From Streptomyces sp. ML-6 (GTDB lineage: Bacteria > Actinomycetota > Actinomycetes > Streptomycetales > Streptomycetaceae): a DNA stretch of 64,000 nucleotides. The position numbers were made by a program, and so were the translations under genes. The number at the start of each line of letters is the position of its first letter. Positions within the stretch are counted from its first letter, which is position 1. Below are positions 26,510 through 34,889 of this stretch, piece after piece. The notes beneath the pieces are model-generated. The model saw nothing but the letters and a program-made list of their open reading frames with translations, searched no databases and was not told the origin of the DNA. The stretch lies in NCBI RefSeq assembly GCF_030116705.1, contig NZ_JAOTIK010000002.1:248001-312000 (forward strand), written 5' to 3'.

Positions 26510-27199
26510 ACCCGGTCGTTCCACCAGTAATGCCCTCGCCGGGCCACCGTGTCCGACCTCGCGCCCAGGCGTGAATCGGCACGACACGGGCGCACTCGCA
26601 TCTTGTAGGTGCTCCTCCTTCCCACTGTGTCTCGCATGAGCCGGTGCGGCAACTGCCAGGGGTCTGTCGTGATCGGGTTCGGTTCGGAAACGCACGCTCG
26701 TCGGGCGACGGGGTCGTTCCGAGACACGGCCAGATTTTCCACGCGGACGGTCATCCCTCGACGGGGGAACCGTGACGTCCGGCTTGAGCCCATTGCCGTA
26801 CGTGCACGGTCCATGGCTGGAGAAGCGGGCGAGCCCCCTCGGACTCGTTGAGGGCGCCGACGGTCAGGGCCGCGTGCGGCAGTGGCCGGGCCCGTTCACC
26901 GCCGTGCCCCGCCCGTACGGTATCCACGGCCGGAGTGATGTGTTCGGCGGGGGCGCTCCCGCGCGGGCGCCCGCCGCCGATGCTCGATGAAGACCTGGGG
27001 CGCCCTCGAAGACCTGCGGCGCCCTCGCCGAGAAGCGTGCCCACCGGGCCAGGACGCAAGCACCCGCCGACGGCGAGCAGGCCCGCCCCGGGGGTTGATC
27101 ACCGCGCCTCGGGCGCGAGGCGGGCCTTGGGGGTCGGCTCTTCGCAGGACCGTTCCTCCGGCTCGCGGCCAGGATCGCCGGAAGCGGCGCCGGCGCCGA
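26510..27199. other. Gene-poor region beside an insertion-sequence remnant
   Basis: A 37-codon minus-strand frame (26488-26601) has GGAGG twelve bases before its ATG, but the product is arginine-rich and unrecognised. The remainder shows only short open frames with mixed codon use. Nothing here is supported as a gene. Confidence 0.4.
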
Positions 27200-27480
27200 G
27201 CCGGGGGACACGAACGCGAGCCGGAGGGCACGAACGGCCATGAAGTCGTCCGCGACGTCCCGGTCAGGATCTTCTACGGAGTCGGCTTGAGCAATGAGGG
27301 CGATGAGTGCCTTCTCCCAGGGGCCCTCGGTTACCCGTTTCCGAGCCCGGACAGAGAAACTCCTGCCCCTCACCCGATAGTGGGGCAGGTCCGTCCACGG
27401 TGCCCCCGGGCCGGCACTGGTAGACGATCCCAACGATCACCTGCCAGTGATCCCACTGATCCCACCGCCGTCCTGCCCGC
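27200..27480 (-). pseudogene. IS5-like transposase remnant
   Basis: The minus strand carries, in two frames, WQVIVGIVYQ (matching the INGIVYRVRTG motif of IS5-type transposases), GAPWTDLPHY, SVRARKRVTEGPWEKALIAL and IAQADSVEDPDRDVADD. These are in the correct order for the conserved N-terminal half. Frameshifts and the missing catalytic half make it non-functional. It is not the same fragment as the copy at 22246. Confidence 0.7.
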
Positions 27481-27551
27481 CTCGGTGTCCGGTCCGGCGA
27501 CGGGCAGCGACTCACTCCTCGTAGGTCTTCATGGTCCGAGGAACTTCGAGG

Positions 27552-28613
27552 TCAGAAGCGCTTGACGAGACTGACCGAGCGGTCGTTGACGGTGAATCCG
27601 AGGCTCTGGTACAGGCCGAGGGCGCCGGTGGGGCTCTCGGCGTCGACGTCCAGCACGGCGCGGCCCAGGCCCTCGGCCCGCAGGGTCCGCAGCACGTGGG
27701 CCAGCATGGCACGGGCCAGCCCCTGCCCCCGTGCCTCCCGCCTCACCCCGACGGACGAGATGTACCCGAACGAGCCTCCGCGCAGCGGCCATTCCTCCGG
27801 CGTCACGTCCACGAGAACGAAGCCGACGACGCGCTCGCCCCCGGACTCGTCGGGGGCGAGGGCGAGCACGGCCAGGTCCGGGCGGGACGCCTGCAGGCGG
27901 TCACCGGCGGCCCATTCGGCGGCGGTCATCGGCTGAGTGCCCCAGTGGTCGCGGAAGGCGTCGTTCCATGCGGATCTGGTCGGCTCCGCCCACTCCTTGT
28001 CGTAGGGCACGAAGCGCACCCCCGAAGGTGACGGCAGTTCGGGGAGCGGTGCCGCCAGGTCGCGTTCCAGCTCCAGCCACCACCGGGCGCGCTCGTAGCC
28101 GTTCGCCTCCAGGAGCCGGATCGTACGGGTGGCACGCTCGTCCGCGCCCACGGCCAGCCACCCGGGCAGGGTGGATTCGCAGGAGGCGAGATGCTGGAGG
28201 CCACGGGCCTCCTGCCAGGCCAGCAGCGCGCTGCCGATGCCCTCACCACGACGGTCCGGGACCACCGTTCCGTCGAGTTCCACCCAGAAAATCGTCTCCG
28301 GGCTCGACGGAGCCGTGGCCGAGCCGTAGGCGACGGCTCTCCCGTCGCGGTCGAGTGCGATCACCGCGTCGTGCTCGGGCACGAAGGTCTCGTCGGCGAA
28401 CTCCTCTTCCAACTCGTCCCTCAACACCAGCGAGCGCGGGTGGTCGACCTCGCCGGCGGCGCGCTCCAGGTCGAGGATCAGGTCGATGTCGGCGGCGGTG
28501 ACCGGCCGCCAGACGAGGTCCTCACCAACCGCGGGCAGGTCGATGGCCGAAGGGGCGGTCACCCGGTCACGCAGTGCGCGCGGGTCGAGGCCGTGATGCG
28601 GTGTCCCGCTCAC
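27552..28613 (-). CDS. Double GNAT-domain N-acetyltransferase (MshD-like)
   Basis: The 353-residue protein contains two GNAT folds. The first (about 35-190) has acetyl-CoA loop motif PDRRGEGIGSALL. The second (about 200-353) has REARGQGLARAML. Mycothiol synthase MshD is a well-known tandem-GNAT enzyme of about this size, but many actinomycete paralogues act on other amines, so the substrate is open. It starts at GTG 28613 with a weak TAGGA site. It is convergent with nothing and is separated from both neighbours by gene-poor DNA. Confidence 0.85.
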   Translation of the reverse strand: MSGTPHHGLDPRALRDRVTAPSAIDLPAVGEDLVWRPVTAADIDLILDLERAAGEVDHPRSLVLRDELEEEFADETFVPEHDAVIALDRDGRAVAYGSATAPSSPETIFWVELDGTVVPDRRGEGIGSALLAWQEARGLQHLASCESTLPGWLAVGADERATRTIRLLEANGYERARWWLELERDLAAPLPELPSPSGVRFVPYDKEWAEPTRSAWNDAFRDHWGTQPMTAAEWAAGDRLQASRPDLAVLALAPDESGGERVVGFVLVDVTPEEWPLRGGSFGYISSVGVRREARGQGLARAMLAHVLRTLRAEGLGRAVLDVDAESPTGALGLYQSLGFTVNDRSVSLVKRF

Positions 28614-29172
28614 AGGGTCCTACCTTTCATGGGGGGTTGCTCTGGTCGCTCATAAGGCCGGAGGACCAGAGATTCTGGGTGTGGCTGTCGCCGGCACGCC
28701 GCTCACTGGGCTCGGGCACGTGGCCGCCCGGAACCCGTGGCGGCTCGGCTCCCCTCGGGAGCCGCGACTCGATCGCTGCCGCAGGGCCATGGGGGCAAGG
28801 TCGTCCGCGGCTGACCTTTCCAGGCGGTGAACCGGCGGGTGGTCGCGCCCGGGATCCGGCCCGGGGCGGACATCGGCGAGGAACACCACCACTGCATGGC
28901 CCTTCCTCACCACCGGCGTACGCCACGGAACCACTGCGGCGGCGGACCGGCGTGCGAGCCGCCGTCCAGGTCGTGTGTTCCCCAGGAAGTCGCGCCGAAC
29001 GGTCGTCGCCCCGGCCACGCCCGACCTGCTGGGTTCTCGCTCGCCACCGTTCGATCGTAACGCCTGAAAATCATGGAAAAAACTGAATTAATCTGTGATG
29101 CCCGCCGGCGGGTGCCCCTCCACAACACCGGCACGAGAGGGCCGGGGGAACGCCCCGTCACCCGTGCGGCGG
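28614..29172. other. Gene-poor spacer
   Basis: No recognisable gene. Between 29050 and 29100 an AT-rich stretch (CGTAACGCCTGAAAATCATGGAAAAAACTGAATTAATC) stands out sharply from the surrounding GC and may hold a promoter or a foreign segment; its only open frame is short. Confidence 0.4.
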
Positions 29173-29176
29173 GACA

Positions 29177-29875
29177 TCAGGATGGGTACTTCCTCGCGGA
29201 AAGCCGCTGGAGGTACTGCCAACCCGCCTCGCGCTGGGCGGAGTTCCATACCTGACGGTTCTTGAACTCGGCTTCGACGGGGTCCGACCACACCCTCGGA
29301 CCGCCTGCCGCCATGGCCATGAGCTGCGTACGGCAGGCACGTTCCAGCAGGACCGCGTACATCACGGCGGTGGCCGCGTCGGGCCCGACCGTGACAGCGC
29401 CGTGGTTCGGCATCAGGCAGCCGTGCGCATCACCGAGCGTCCGGGCCAGAGCGACGCCGAGCTCGGCAGTCGCAATGAGCGCGCCCGTATGGGTGAAGCG
29501 CGGCAACTGCGGAGCGCAGAAGGGGACTGCGTCGTGGGAGATGGGTCGCAGCTCGGTGTCCAGGGAGGCGAAGGCGGCGAGCGCGGGGGCATGGGTGTGC
29601 ACCACACAACCGACGTCGGGGCGGTGCTCCATGATCTCGGTGTGGATGTGGTACTCGATGTGGCGCTCGCCCCGGCCGTAGTGCACCTCCCCGTCCCTGC
29701 TCACGAGGAGTACGCGCTCGGCGTCCACTTCCTCGAATCCCCAGCCGGCGGCCTTCATCCAGACCCCGTGACCGTCGTGATCGCGCACGGCGGCATGTCC
29801 CCACACCATGTCGGTCAGACCCGCGGCAGCCAGTGCGCGGCCGGCGCGTACAGTGTGTTCGATCTCTTCCTTCAT
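29177..29875 (-). CDS. Class II aldolase/adducin-family protein, possible aromatic acid decarboxylase
   Basis: The 232-residue protein has the zinc-binding signature HTHAP near 94-98 and a later MPNHG motif near 151-155, with a Glu in the ERHIEYHIH tract. The family contains fuculose-phosphate aldolases and also metal-dependent decarboxylases such as 3,4-dihydroxyphthalate decarboxylase. Neighbouring ferredoxin, reductase and cupin dioxygenase-like genes favour a decarboxylase of an aromatic acid, an inference. It is the last gene of a leftward operon. ATG 29875 shares one base with the stop of a short preceding frame; GTG 29878 is also possible. Confidence 0.8.
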   Translation of the reverse strand: MKEEIEHTVRAGRALAAAGLTDMVWGHAAVRDHDGHGVWMKAAGWGFEEVDAERVLLVSRDGEVHYGRGERHIEYHIHTEIMEHRPDVGCVVHTHAPALAAFASLDTELRPISHDAVPFCAPQLPRFTHTGALIATAELGVALARTLGDAHGCLMPNHGAVTVGPDAATAVMYAVLLERACRTQLMAMAAGGPRVWSDPVEAEFKNRQVWNSAQREAGWQYLQRLSARKYPS

Positions 29876-30033
29876 CACAACTTCCGGTCAACTGGCGACC
29901 GGCTGGTACAGCCGGCCCATGTCGGTGCAGTCGTCGGGATTCCGGCGGCTGAAGGCCTGGTCGCGGAGGGCGGGGTGGTGTCGCCGCCGTCGTGCCCGGC
30001 CTGCCCCCTGACGAGCAGGAGGATGTGCTGCAT
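29875..30033 (-). CDS. Possible 52-residue coupled ORF
   Basis: An ORF from ATG 30033 (AGGGGAT upstream) ends in a TGATG overlap with the aldolase-like gene, and begins four bases after the ferredoxin gene. The product is Pro/Thr-rich and unrecognised, and another frame of the same DNA looks equally protein-like (ending MGRLYQPVAS). It may be a short leader for translational coupling or the tail of a deleted gene. Confidence 0.3.
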   Translation of the reverse strand: MQHILLLVRGQAGHDGGDTTPPSATRPSAAGIPTTAPTWAGCTSRSPVDRKL

Positions 30034-30036
30034 TGG

Positions 30037-30366
30037 TTATCCCCTGGTCCAGTTCGCCACCAGCGGGGTGTCCACGCCGATCGGTCCGGTCCCCATGGCG
30101 CCGCCGGGACTGCCGAGCGGTGCGCCGCGGCCGGGCAGGGGCAGCGCGAAGAACGTCTTGTTGTCCTCGGCCCAGGCCGGATCCGTGCCGGCGGGCGCCG
30201 TGATGGCGGCGACCGGGCATTCGGTCAGGCAGGCACCGCATTCAATGCATTCCTCGGGCTGGATGTAGCGTTTGGTGAGGCCCTCGTAAATGCAATCCAC
30301 GGGACACACGTCGACGCATGAGCCGTCGATTTCACTGATGCACTTCTCGTTGATCACATACGCCAT
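30037..30366 (-). CDS. 7Fe ferredoxin (FdxA type)
   Basis: The 109-residue protein has Cys9, 17, 21, 25 and Cys40, 43, 46, 50, the spacing of seven-iron ferredoxins with one [3Fe-4S] and one [4Fe-4S] cluster, and the signature CPVDCIYEG. The C-terminal tail is typical of actinomycete FdxA. It carries electrons from the reductase encoded immediately upstream, whose gene end it overlaps by 13 bases, to an oxygenase or reductase that is not obvious within the operon. Confidence 0.93.
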   Translation of the reverse strand: MAYVINEKCISEIDGSCVDVCPVDCIYEGLTKRYIQPEECIECGACLTECPVAAITAPAGTDPAWAEDNKTFFALPLPGRGAPLGSPGGAMGTGPIGVDTPLVANWTRG

Positions 30367-31409
30367 GTCGTCGCCTCTTCTTGCGGATGCGGGGGGATGG
30401 GTCGGTGCGCCCGGTCCGAGGAATGACCGGGGAAGACGTCAAGTCCCGGGCGCAGCAGGGCGGCAAGGTTGTTGACCGCGGTGGCGGCCTCCCCGAACCC
30501 GACCGCCATGAGCCGGACCTTGCCGGGATAGGTGGTGATGTCACCGGCGGCGTAGACGCGGTCGACACCGGTGGACATGTCGGTACGGACCTCGATCTGC
30601 TGGCCGCTCAGGTTCAGTCCCCAGTCCTTGAGGGCACCCAGCGAGGCGATGTGTCCCAGAGCGGGGATCACCACGTCGGCGTCAAGGCGCGCCAGTGCCT
30701 GTGTGCCGTGGTCGCGTACGGTCACCGCTTCCACCTGGCCGGCGCCGTGGACCTCGGCGATCTCGCTGTTGGTCAGGACCTGGACGGTGGATTCCATGAG
30801 TTGGTTCACCGAGTGCTCATGGGCGCTGAATCGCTTTCTCCGGTGGACGAGCGTGACCCGACGGGCATGCGGGGCAAGCGTGTTGGCCCAGTCGACGGCA
30901 CTGTCGCCGCCGCCGACGATCACCACGTCCCGGCCCGCGTACTCCTCGGGCGCGGCCACCACGTGGTGCACCCCATTTCCGTGATGGTTCTCGAGGGCCG
31001 GCAGGGGGCGCGGGGTGAAGCGGCCGATCCCCGCGGTGATGAGAACCGCGCCGGCCCGGATGCGGTGACCACTGCTCGTGGACACCGTTACCGAGTCGGG
31101 TCCGTGATCCAGCGCGCCCGCACCTTCGTTGAGCCGGATGACGGGTTCGGCGAGCCGGGCCTGTCGGACCAGGCGGTCGACGAGGCTCTGTCCGGTGATC
31201 GCGGGGAAGCCCGCGACGTCGAAGATCTCCTTGGCCGGGTAGAGGGCGGCGACCTGCCCGCCGAGGTGCGGCAGGCTGTCGAGCAGGGTGACTCCCAGGC
31301 CGCGCATGCCCGCGTAGAAGCAGGCGAAGAGGCCGGCGGGGCCGGCTCCGATGATCAGCAACTCGGTCCGTGAAGTCCTCGGTTCCGGGTCCGGAGCGGG
31401 TATGGACAT
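30354..31409 (-). CDS. Thioredoxin-reductase-like ferredoxin-NADP(+) reductase
   Basis: The 351-residue flavoprotein has the FAD motif GAGPAGLFACFYAG near 22-35, then HLGGQVAALYPAKEIFDVAGFP, characteristic of the YumC-type ferredoxin-NADP reductases. An NAD(P) motif GGGDSAVDWA lies near 168-177. It lacks the CxxC redox pair of true thioredoxin reductases, as expected for this group. It reduces the ferredoxin encoded next, with overlapping genes. ATG 31409 lies two bases after the stop of the preceding gene; the longer frame runs through that gene. Confidence 0.9.
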   Translation of the reverse strand: MSIPAPDPEPRTSRTELLIIGAGPAGLFACFYAGMRGLGVTLLDSLPHLGGQVAALYPAKEIFDVAGFPAITGQSLVDRLVRQARLAEPVIRLNEGAGALDHGPDSVTVSTSSGHRIRAGAVLITAGIGRFTPRPLPALENHHGNGVHHVVAAPEEYAGRDVVIVGGGDSAVDWANTLAPHARRVTLVHRRKRFSAHEHSVNQLMESTVQVLTNSEIAEVHGAGQVEAVTVRDHGTQALARLDADVVIPALGHIASLGALKDWGLNLSGQQIEVRTDMSTGVDRVYAAGDITTYPGKVRLMAVGFGEAATAVNNLAALLRPGLDVFPGHSSDRAHRPIPPHPQEEATTWRM

Positions 31410-31411
31410 GG

Positions 31412-32374
31412 TCAGCCCCACATCAATGATTCGTCCAGTGCGTCCGCGGAGGCCGACTCGGCGTAGGCTCTGGCGGCTCCGGGATGCAGTGGCAACGGCG
31501 TACGCGCCATGTCGGCGGGAACGATCGGATACGTGACCGGCGTGTGGTTCACCGGAAGGTGCGCGTACTGCGCCTCCAGGGCTCGACGGGTCCGCACCAT
31601 GCACCACGTGGCGAGATGGGCCACGTCCTCGGGCAGATCGTCGCGGCACAGCACCACGAAGTCGGAGAACTCGAGCGTGCGCAGGTCCTCCTGGAGACCG
31701 GGCAGGTATCCGGCCTCCACCACGGCGTCGGGCCAGCCCTCCGCGGCGAAGGCCCGCAGGACCTCGTCGCCCCACGGCACGTACCTGACCGGGCGGACCT
31801 GGTCGATGCGCTGCCACGGCGGAGTCATCAACGCCTCGTGGATCAGCACGTTCGCGCCGCCCGAGGCAAAGCGGGTGAGGGCCGGGAAGGGGCGCTCGCT
31901 GTAGGCGAAGGTGAGCCGGTCCGGGTCGACACCCGCAAGGCGCAGCGCCTTGTGCACCGCGAACCCGACGAGGTTGACGCCGTCGTCCGGCGATGTGGCG
32001 ACGACCAACCGATCGGCGATCGCGGCCAGTTCGGAGGCGTTCTGCACCGGAAGCGCGGCGTCCACGGCCACGACGAGACGGTCGCGCTGGCCGATGACTC
32101 CCAACGCGGCCAGGCCCTCGAGCTCGCCTGCCCGGTGGAGCATCCGTACGGCGGCGGCCGGGGTGACGACAGTGATGTCGCACTCGCCGGCGCGCAGCGC
32201 CTTCATCTGGTCCAGGCCGCCGGTGCCCGACCAGATCGCGAACCGGGAGCCCTTGGGCGCCCGGTCGCCCATCTCCTGGGCTATCCAGCCGCAGATGCGG
32301 TGCATGTTGGCCTGCCCCCAGTCGCCACGGAACTGGAGGGTGACCGGGCGCCTCAGGCGCGGCGTGTCAGTCAT
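31412..32374 (-). CDS. TAXI-like periplasmic-binding-protein-fold protein without signal peptide
   Basis: The 320-residue protein resembles the TAXI family of TRAP transporter solute receptors in motifs such as FRGDWGQANMHRICGW, IWSGTGGLDQMKAL and GECDITVVTPAAAVRM. Typical TAXI proteins have a secretion signal and sit beside a fused TRAP permease. Here the N-terminus is charged, with no signal peptide or lipobox, and no TRAP membrane gene is present in the window. It may be a cytoplasmic sensor or an enzyme built on the same fold. ATG 32374 overlaps the upstream small gene by eight bases. Confidence 0.75.
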   Translation of the reverse strand: MTDTPRLRRPVTLQFRGDWGQANMHRICGWIAQEMGDRAPKGSRFAIWSGTGGLDQMKALRAGECDITVVTPAAAVRMLHRAGELEGLAALGVIGQRDRLVVAVDAALPVQNASELAAIADRLVVATSPDDGVNLVGFAVHKALRLAGVDPDRLTFAYSERPFPALTRFASGGANVLIHEALMTPPWQRIDQVRPVRYVPWGDEVLRAFAAEGWPDAVVEAGYLPGLQEDLRTLEFSDFVVLCRDDLPEDVAHLATWCMVRTRRALEAQYAHLPVNHTPVTYPIVPADMARTPLPLHPGAARAYAESASADALDESLMWG

Positions 32375-32576
32375 TGCTTCCCCCGTCAACGAGCGTGGCC
32401 GGCCCGGTCACCTTCCGCGTGGCGCGGACCCTGCCGGTGGGGTCGGAGGAGAAGCCGATCCGTTCGAGCTCCCGCTCCGCGGCTAAAACGGTGTCGGCCC
32501 CGTGGGCCGATGTGTTGCCCGCGATGTCCTCCGGCGACAGGCCGGAGGACCGGTGAGGGCTTCCGTGGAGAGACAT
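32367..32576 (-). CDS. Small hypothetical protein, first gene of catabolic operon
   Basis: The 69-residue hydrophilic protein starts at ATG 32576 and ends within the start of the TAXI-like gene. A central LAAERELERIGF helix is the only notable feature. Its position between the IclR operator and the TAXI-like gene makes it the operon's first cistron. GGGGATGGG lies at the start, so the ribosome binding site is poor. No family recognised; it might be a specificity partner of the TAXI-like protein. Confidence 0.55.
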   Translation of the reverse strand: MSLHGSPHRSSGLSPEDIAGNTSAHGADTVLAAERELERIGFSSDPTGRVRATRKVTGPATLVDGGSND

Positions 32577-32607
32577 CCCATCCCCCTCATTCGTGAATGT
32601 GTCACTG

Positions 32608-32626
32608 TGCGGAACAGTAGACCGCA
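32608..32626. promoter_or_regulatory. Probable IclR operator, site 1
   Basis: TGCGGAACAGTAGACCGCA has five-base inverted arms and lies between the divergent IclR gene and the catabolic operon. Nearly the same 19-mer occurs, inverted, at 34084-34102 before the cupin operon, which strongly suggests one regulator acts at both. Confidence 0.6.
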
Positions 32627-32644
32627 TCCTGCTACTAAATCAAA

Positions 32645-33487
32645 GTGTTCATAAGGGCTGGAAATCGCTGCGCTACTGTGCTCTCCGTGGATGCGAAGAG
32701 AGGCGAAAACGCCGAGGAACCAGACCTTGCCGACCGCCCCAGCGGGCTGATCGGAGCGGTCGACAACGTGCTGCGCATGCTGCGCCTGTTCGAGGATCAC
32801 GAGATGATCCGGGTCAATCAGGTCGCCCGCGACATGAACCTGTCCCGCTCCACCGTCCACCGCATGCTGACCACACTGAGCCATCACCGGTTCGTCGAGC
32901 AGGATGAATTCTCCCGCGCCTACAAGCCGGGACCCGCGCTCGTCGACATCGGACTGGCCGTGCTCGACAACATCGACATCCGCGGCCTGGCCCACAGCGC
33001 CCTCACGGAGCTGCGCGACAGGACCAACGAGACCGCCCATCTGGCGCTCCTGCGCGGCACCGAGGTGGTCTACCTCGACAGCGTCGAGAGCAAGCACATC
33101 GTGCGCACCGGTGGCCGGGTCGGGCGGACGCTGCCCGCACACGGGACCGCGGCCGGCAAGGCTCTGCTCGCCGAACTGTCCGACGACGCGCTCGTCGCAC
33201 TCTACCCCTCGGGCGAACTCGCCTCCGCCACCCCTCGCACCGCCACCACTCTCGACGAGCTGCGCAGGCAGCTGACCGAGGTGCGGCGCGTCGGTTACGC
33301 GTTCAATGACGCGGAGAGCGAGGACGACGTCAGAGCGGTCGCGGCCGTGGTGCGCGACAAGCGAGGCCGTCCGCGCGCCGCGCTCGCCACCACGGCACCA
33401 CTGTCACGCTCCGGCGCCAGCTGGGCCGCCGAGACCGGCAGCGCAACCGTGGCCGTCGCGCGTGAGCTGGGCTCCCGGTTCGGCTGA
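32645..33487 (+). CDS. IclR-family transcriptional regulator
   Basis: The protein (up to 280 residues) has a winged helix at about 35-95 (the stretch MNLSRSTVHRMLTTLSHH is the recognition region) and a C-terminal effector-binding domain from about 110, with the typical AHGTAAGKALLAEL motif. GTG 32645, 32678 and 32687 are all possible starts, none with a strong ribosome site; the helix-turn-helix alignment fits 32678 or 32687 best. It is divergent from the ferredoxin/TAXI operon and upstream of the cupin pair, and probably regulates both via the shared 19-bp motif. Confidence 0.9.
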   Translation: MFIRAGNRCATVLSVDAKRGENAEEPDLADRPSGLIGAVDNVLRMLRLFEDHEMIRVNQVARDMNLSRSTVHRMLTTLSHHRFVEQDEFSRAYKPGPALVDIGLAVLDNIDIRGLAHSALTELRDRTNETAHLALLRGTEVVYLDSVESKHIVRTGGRVGRTLPAHGTAAGKALLAELSDDALVALYPSGELASATPRTATTLDELRRQLTEVRRVGYAFNDAESEDDVRAVAAVVRDKRGRPRAALATTAPLSRSGASWAAETGSATVAVARELGSRFG

Positions 33488-34083
33488 AGCACGGTGCAGC
33501 GGGCAGACGTTGCCCGCCACGGCATCAGAACGCTTCTTCTTCGCATGATCCCGGACGGCGGAGCACGGAAGGGCGCCGTGCCGCCATGAGCTGTCCGACC
33601 CCACGGGAAGCCCCTCCGGTCGCTGCCGCCCGAGCCATTGGCGGGGACGGAACCGGCCGGACCACCACAGAGGGCCGAGGACTCCGCGACCCGGCGCCCG
33701 ACCGGTCCCGGCACCGCCCGAACAGCAAGCCACCCGGCCGACGCCCCTCCGCGGCGTCGGCTCGGAGGCGGCGGCCCTGACGCCCCGCCCCCGACTTCCA
33801 CCGACAACGCCCACGAGCAGCGCGCTGTCGTGTGGCGGCACTCGAGCCGCATCGCCGCATTGCCGTCAGCCGGCCAGGTCCCCACCCCGGCTCCCCCTCC
33901 CGCTCCGCAACGCGTGGCATCGACCCACGCTGCCGACTCCGGCCAGATCAGGCCAGATCCGGCCCGGTCCACACGACTGGCAAACCCCTGTGGGCGCACA
34001 GGAGCGAGCGAACCCGAGAGCAGAGATCCAGCCACTTCTCCATGTCTGTGCTGCTTGCCATTCGGCGATGCCAAGTATCAAAA
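33488..34083. other. Spacer upstream of the cupin operon
   Basis: Half a kilobase of GC-rich DNA with no recognisable gene. The right end, from about 34060, becomes AT-richer (CCAAGTATCAAAATAGCGG) and should contain the cupin operon promoter. Confidence 0.4.
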
Positions 34084-34102
34084 TAGCGGCCACTGTTCCG
34101 CA
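34084..34102. promoter_or_regulatory. Probable IclR operator, site 2
   Basis: TAGCGGCCACTGTTCCGCA is the reverse complement of TGCGGAACAGTGGCCGCTA, matching site 1 at 32608 at 16 of 19 positions. It lies 32 bases before the GTG of the first cupin gene, where a bound regulator would control transcription. Confidence 0.6.
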
Positions 34103-34133
34103 TGGTGCAACATCCTTGCCAGAAGGAGAAGTT

Positions 34134-34889
34134 GTGAGCCCTCTGAGCCCATCGGTCATCAAGTCGGAGAAGCTGAAGGAGACGCGACGCATCCCCTCGC
34201 CCGACCCCGACCGCGAACCTCTCAAAGCCAACGTCTACGAGCAGATGGCCAAGGCCGCTGCGCAGCTCACTCCGCTGTTCCCCTACGACCACGCGGGCGC
34301 CATCGTGCCGTGCGGCAGCGTGATGTTCGGCGGTCCCGACAAGGAGTACGGGCACTTCTTCCACTGGAACGCCGTCAACGAGGTCGTCGTCAACTACGGC
34401 TCCCACGAGTCGATGCTGGCCTCCGGCCAGATCATGGCGGCCCAGAACCTGCACGGGGTGAACTCCTTCCTGCGCGACGAGAAGAACCCCGAGGCCTTCG
34501 CCGTCATCGTGGTCACCCAGCATCAGTCCGACGAGGGCGACCAGACCGAGGCCCTGATAGCCCGCTGCACGAACTGCAAGGCGGAGATCGTCCGGCACGA
34601 CTACGACGCGACCCCCTTCCCACTGCCCGGCTACGACGCCGGGCGTCACGGCGAACCGGGCGTCCCGGTACGCCAGTTCGCCACCGCACTCGGCTCCACC
34701 GAATTCATCGAGCTGCGCAACAGTGACGAGGGCCGTACGTGTGACACCTGTGGCCACGTCAACGCTCCCTTTCCCGGTGCGATCTGGGGCTGGGGCAGAG
34801 AGGTCGCCCAGACCCGCGCCGTGAACTCGTCCCACCGGGCCCTGCGTGATGCCGCACCCACCCCGACCGAGCAGGAGAAGCAGTCATGA
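34134..34889 (+). CDS. 3-hydroxyanthranilate-dioxygenase-like cupin with Cys pairs
   Basis: The 251-residue protein resembles the cupin family of 3-hydroxyanthranilate 3,4-dioxygenases. GGPDKEYGHFFHWNAVNEVV, near 64-83, carries candidate His and Glu metal ligands. A CTNCK motif and a second CDTCGH motif later suggest a rubredoxin-like metal site as in bacterial HAAO proteins. GTG 34134 follows AAGGAG, fixing the start; the longer frame is spurious. Its stop overlaps the ATG of the second cupin gene (ATGA), so the two are coupled and may form a heteromer. A ring-cleaving role is inferred. Confidence 0.75.
   Translation: MSPLSPSVIKSEKLKETRRIPSPDPDREPLKANVYEQMAKAAAQLTPLFPYDHAGAIVPCGSVMFGGPDKEYGHFFHWNAVNEVVVNYGSHESMLASGQIMAAQNLHGVNSFLRDEKNPEAFAVIVVTQHQSDEGDQTEALIARCTNCKAEIVRHDYDATPFPLPGYDAGRHGEPGVPVRQFATALGSTEFIELRNSDEGRTCDTCGHVNAPFPGAIWGWGREVAQTRAVNSSHRALRDAAPTPTEQEKQS

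Noticed and set aside
26488..26601. 37-codon minus-strand ORF with GGAGG upstream
   Set aside because: Spacing to the start is long and the product is arginine-rich with poor third-position bias; not called as a gene.
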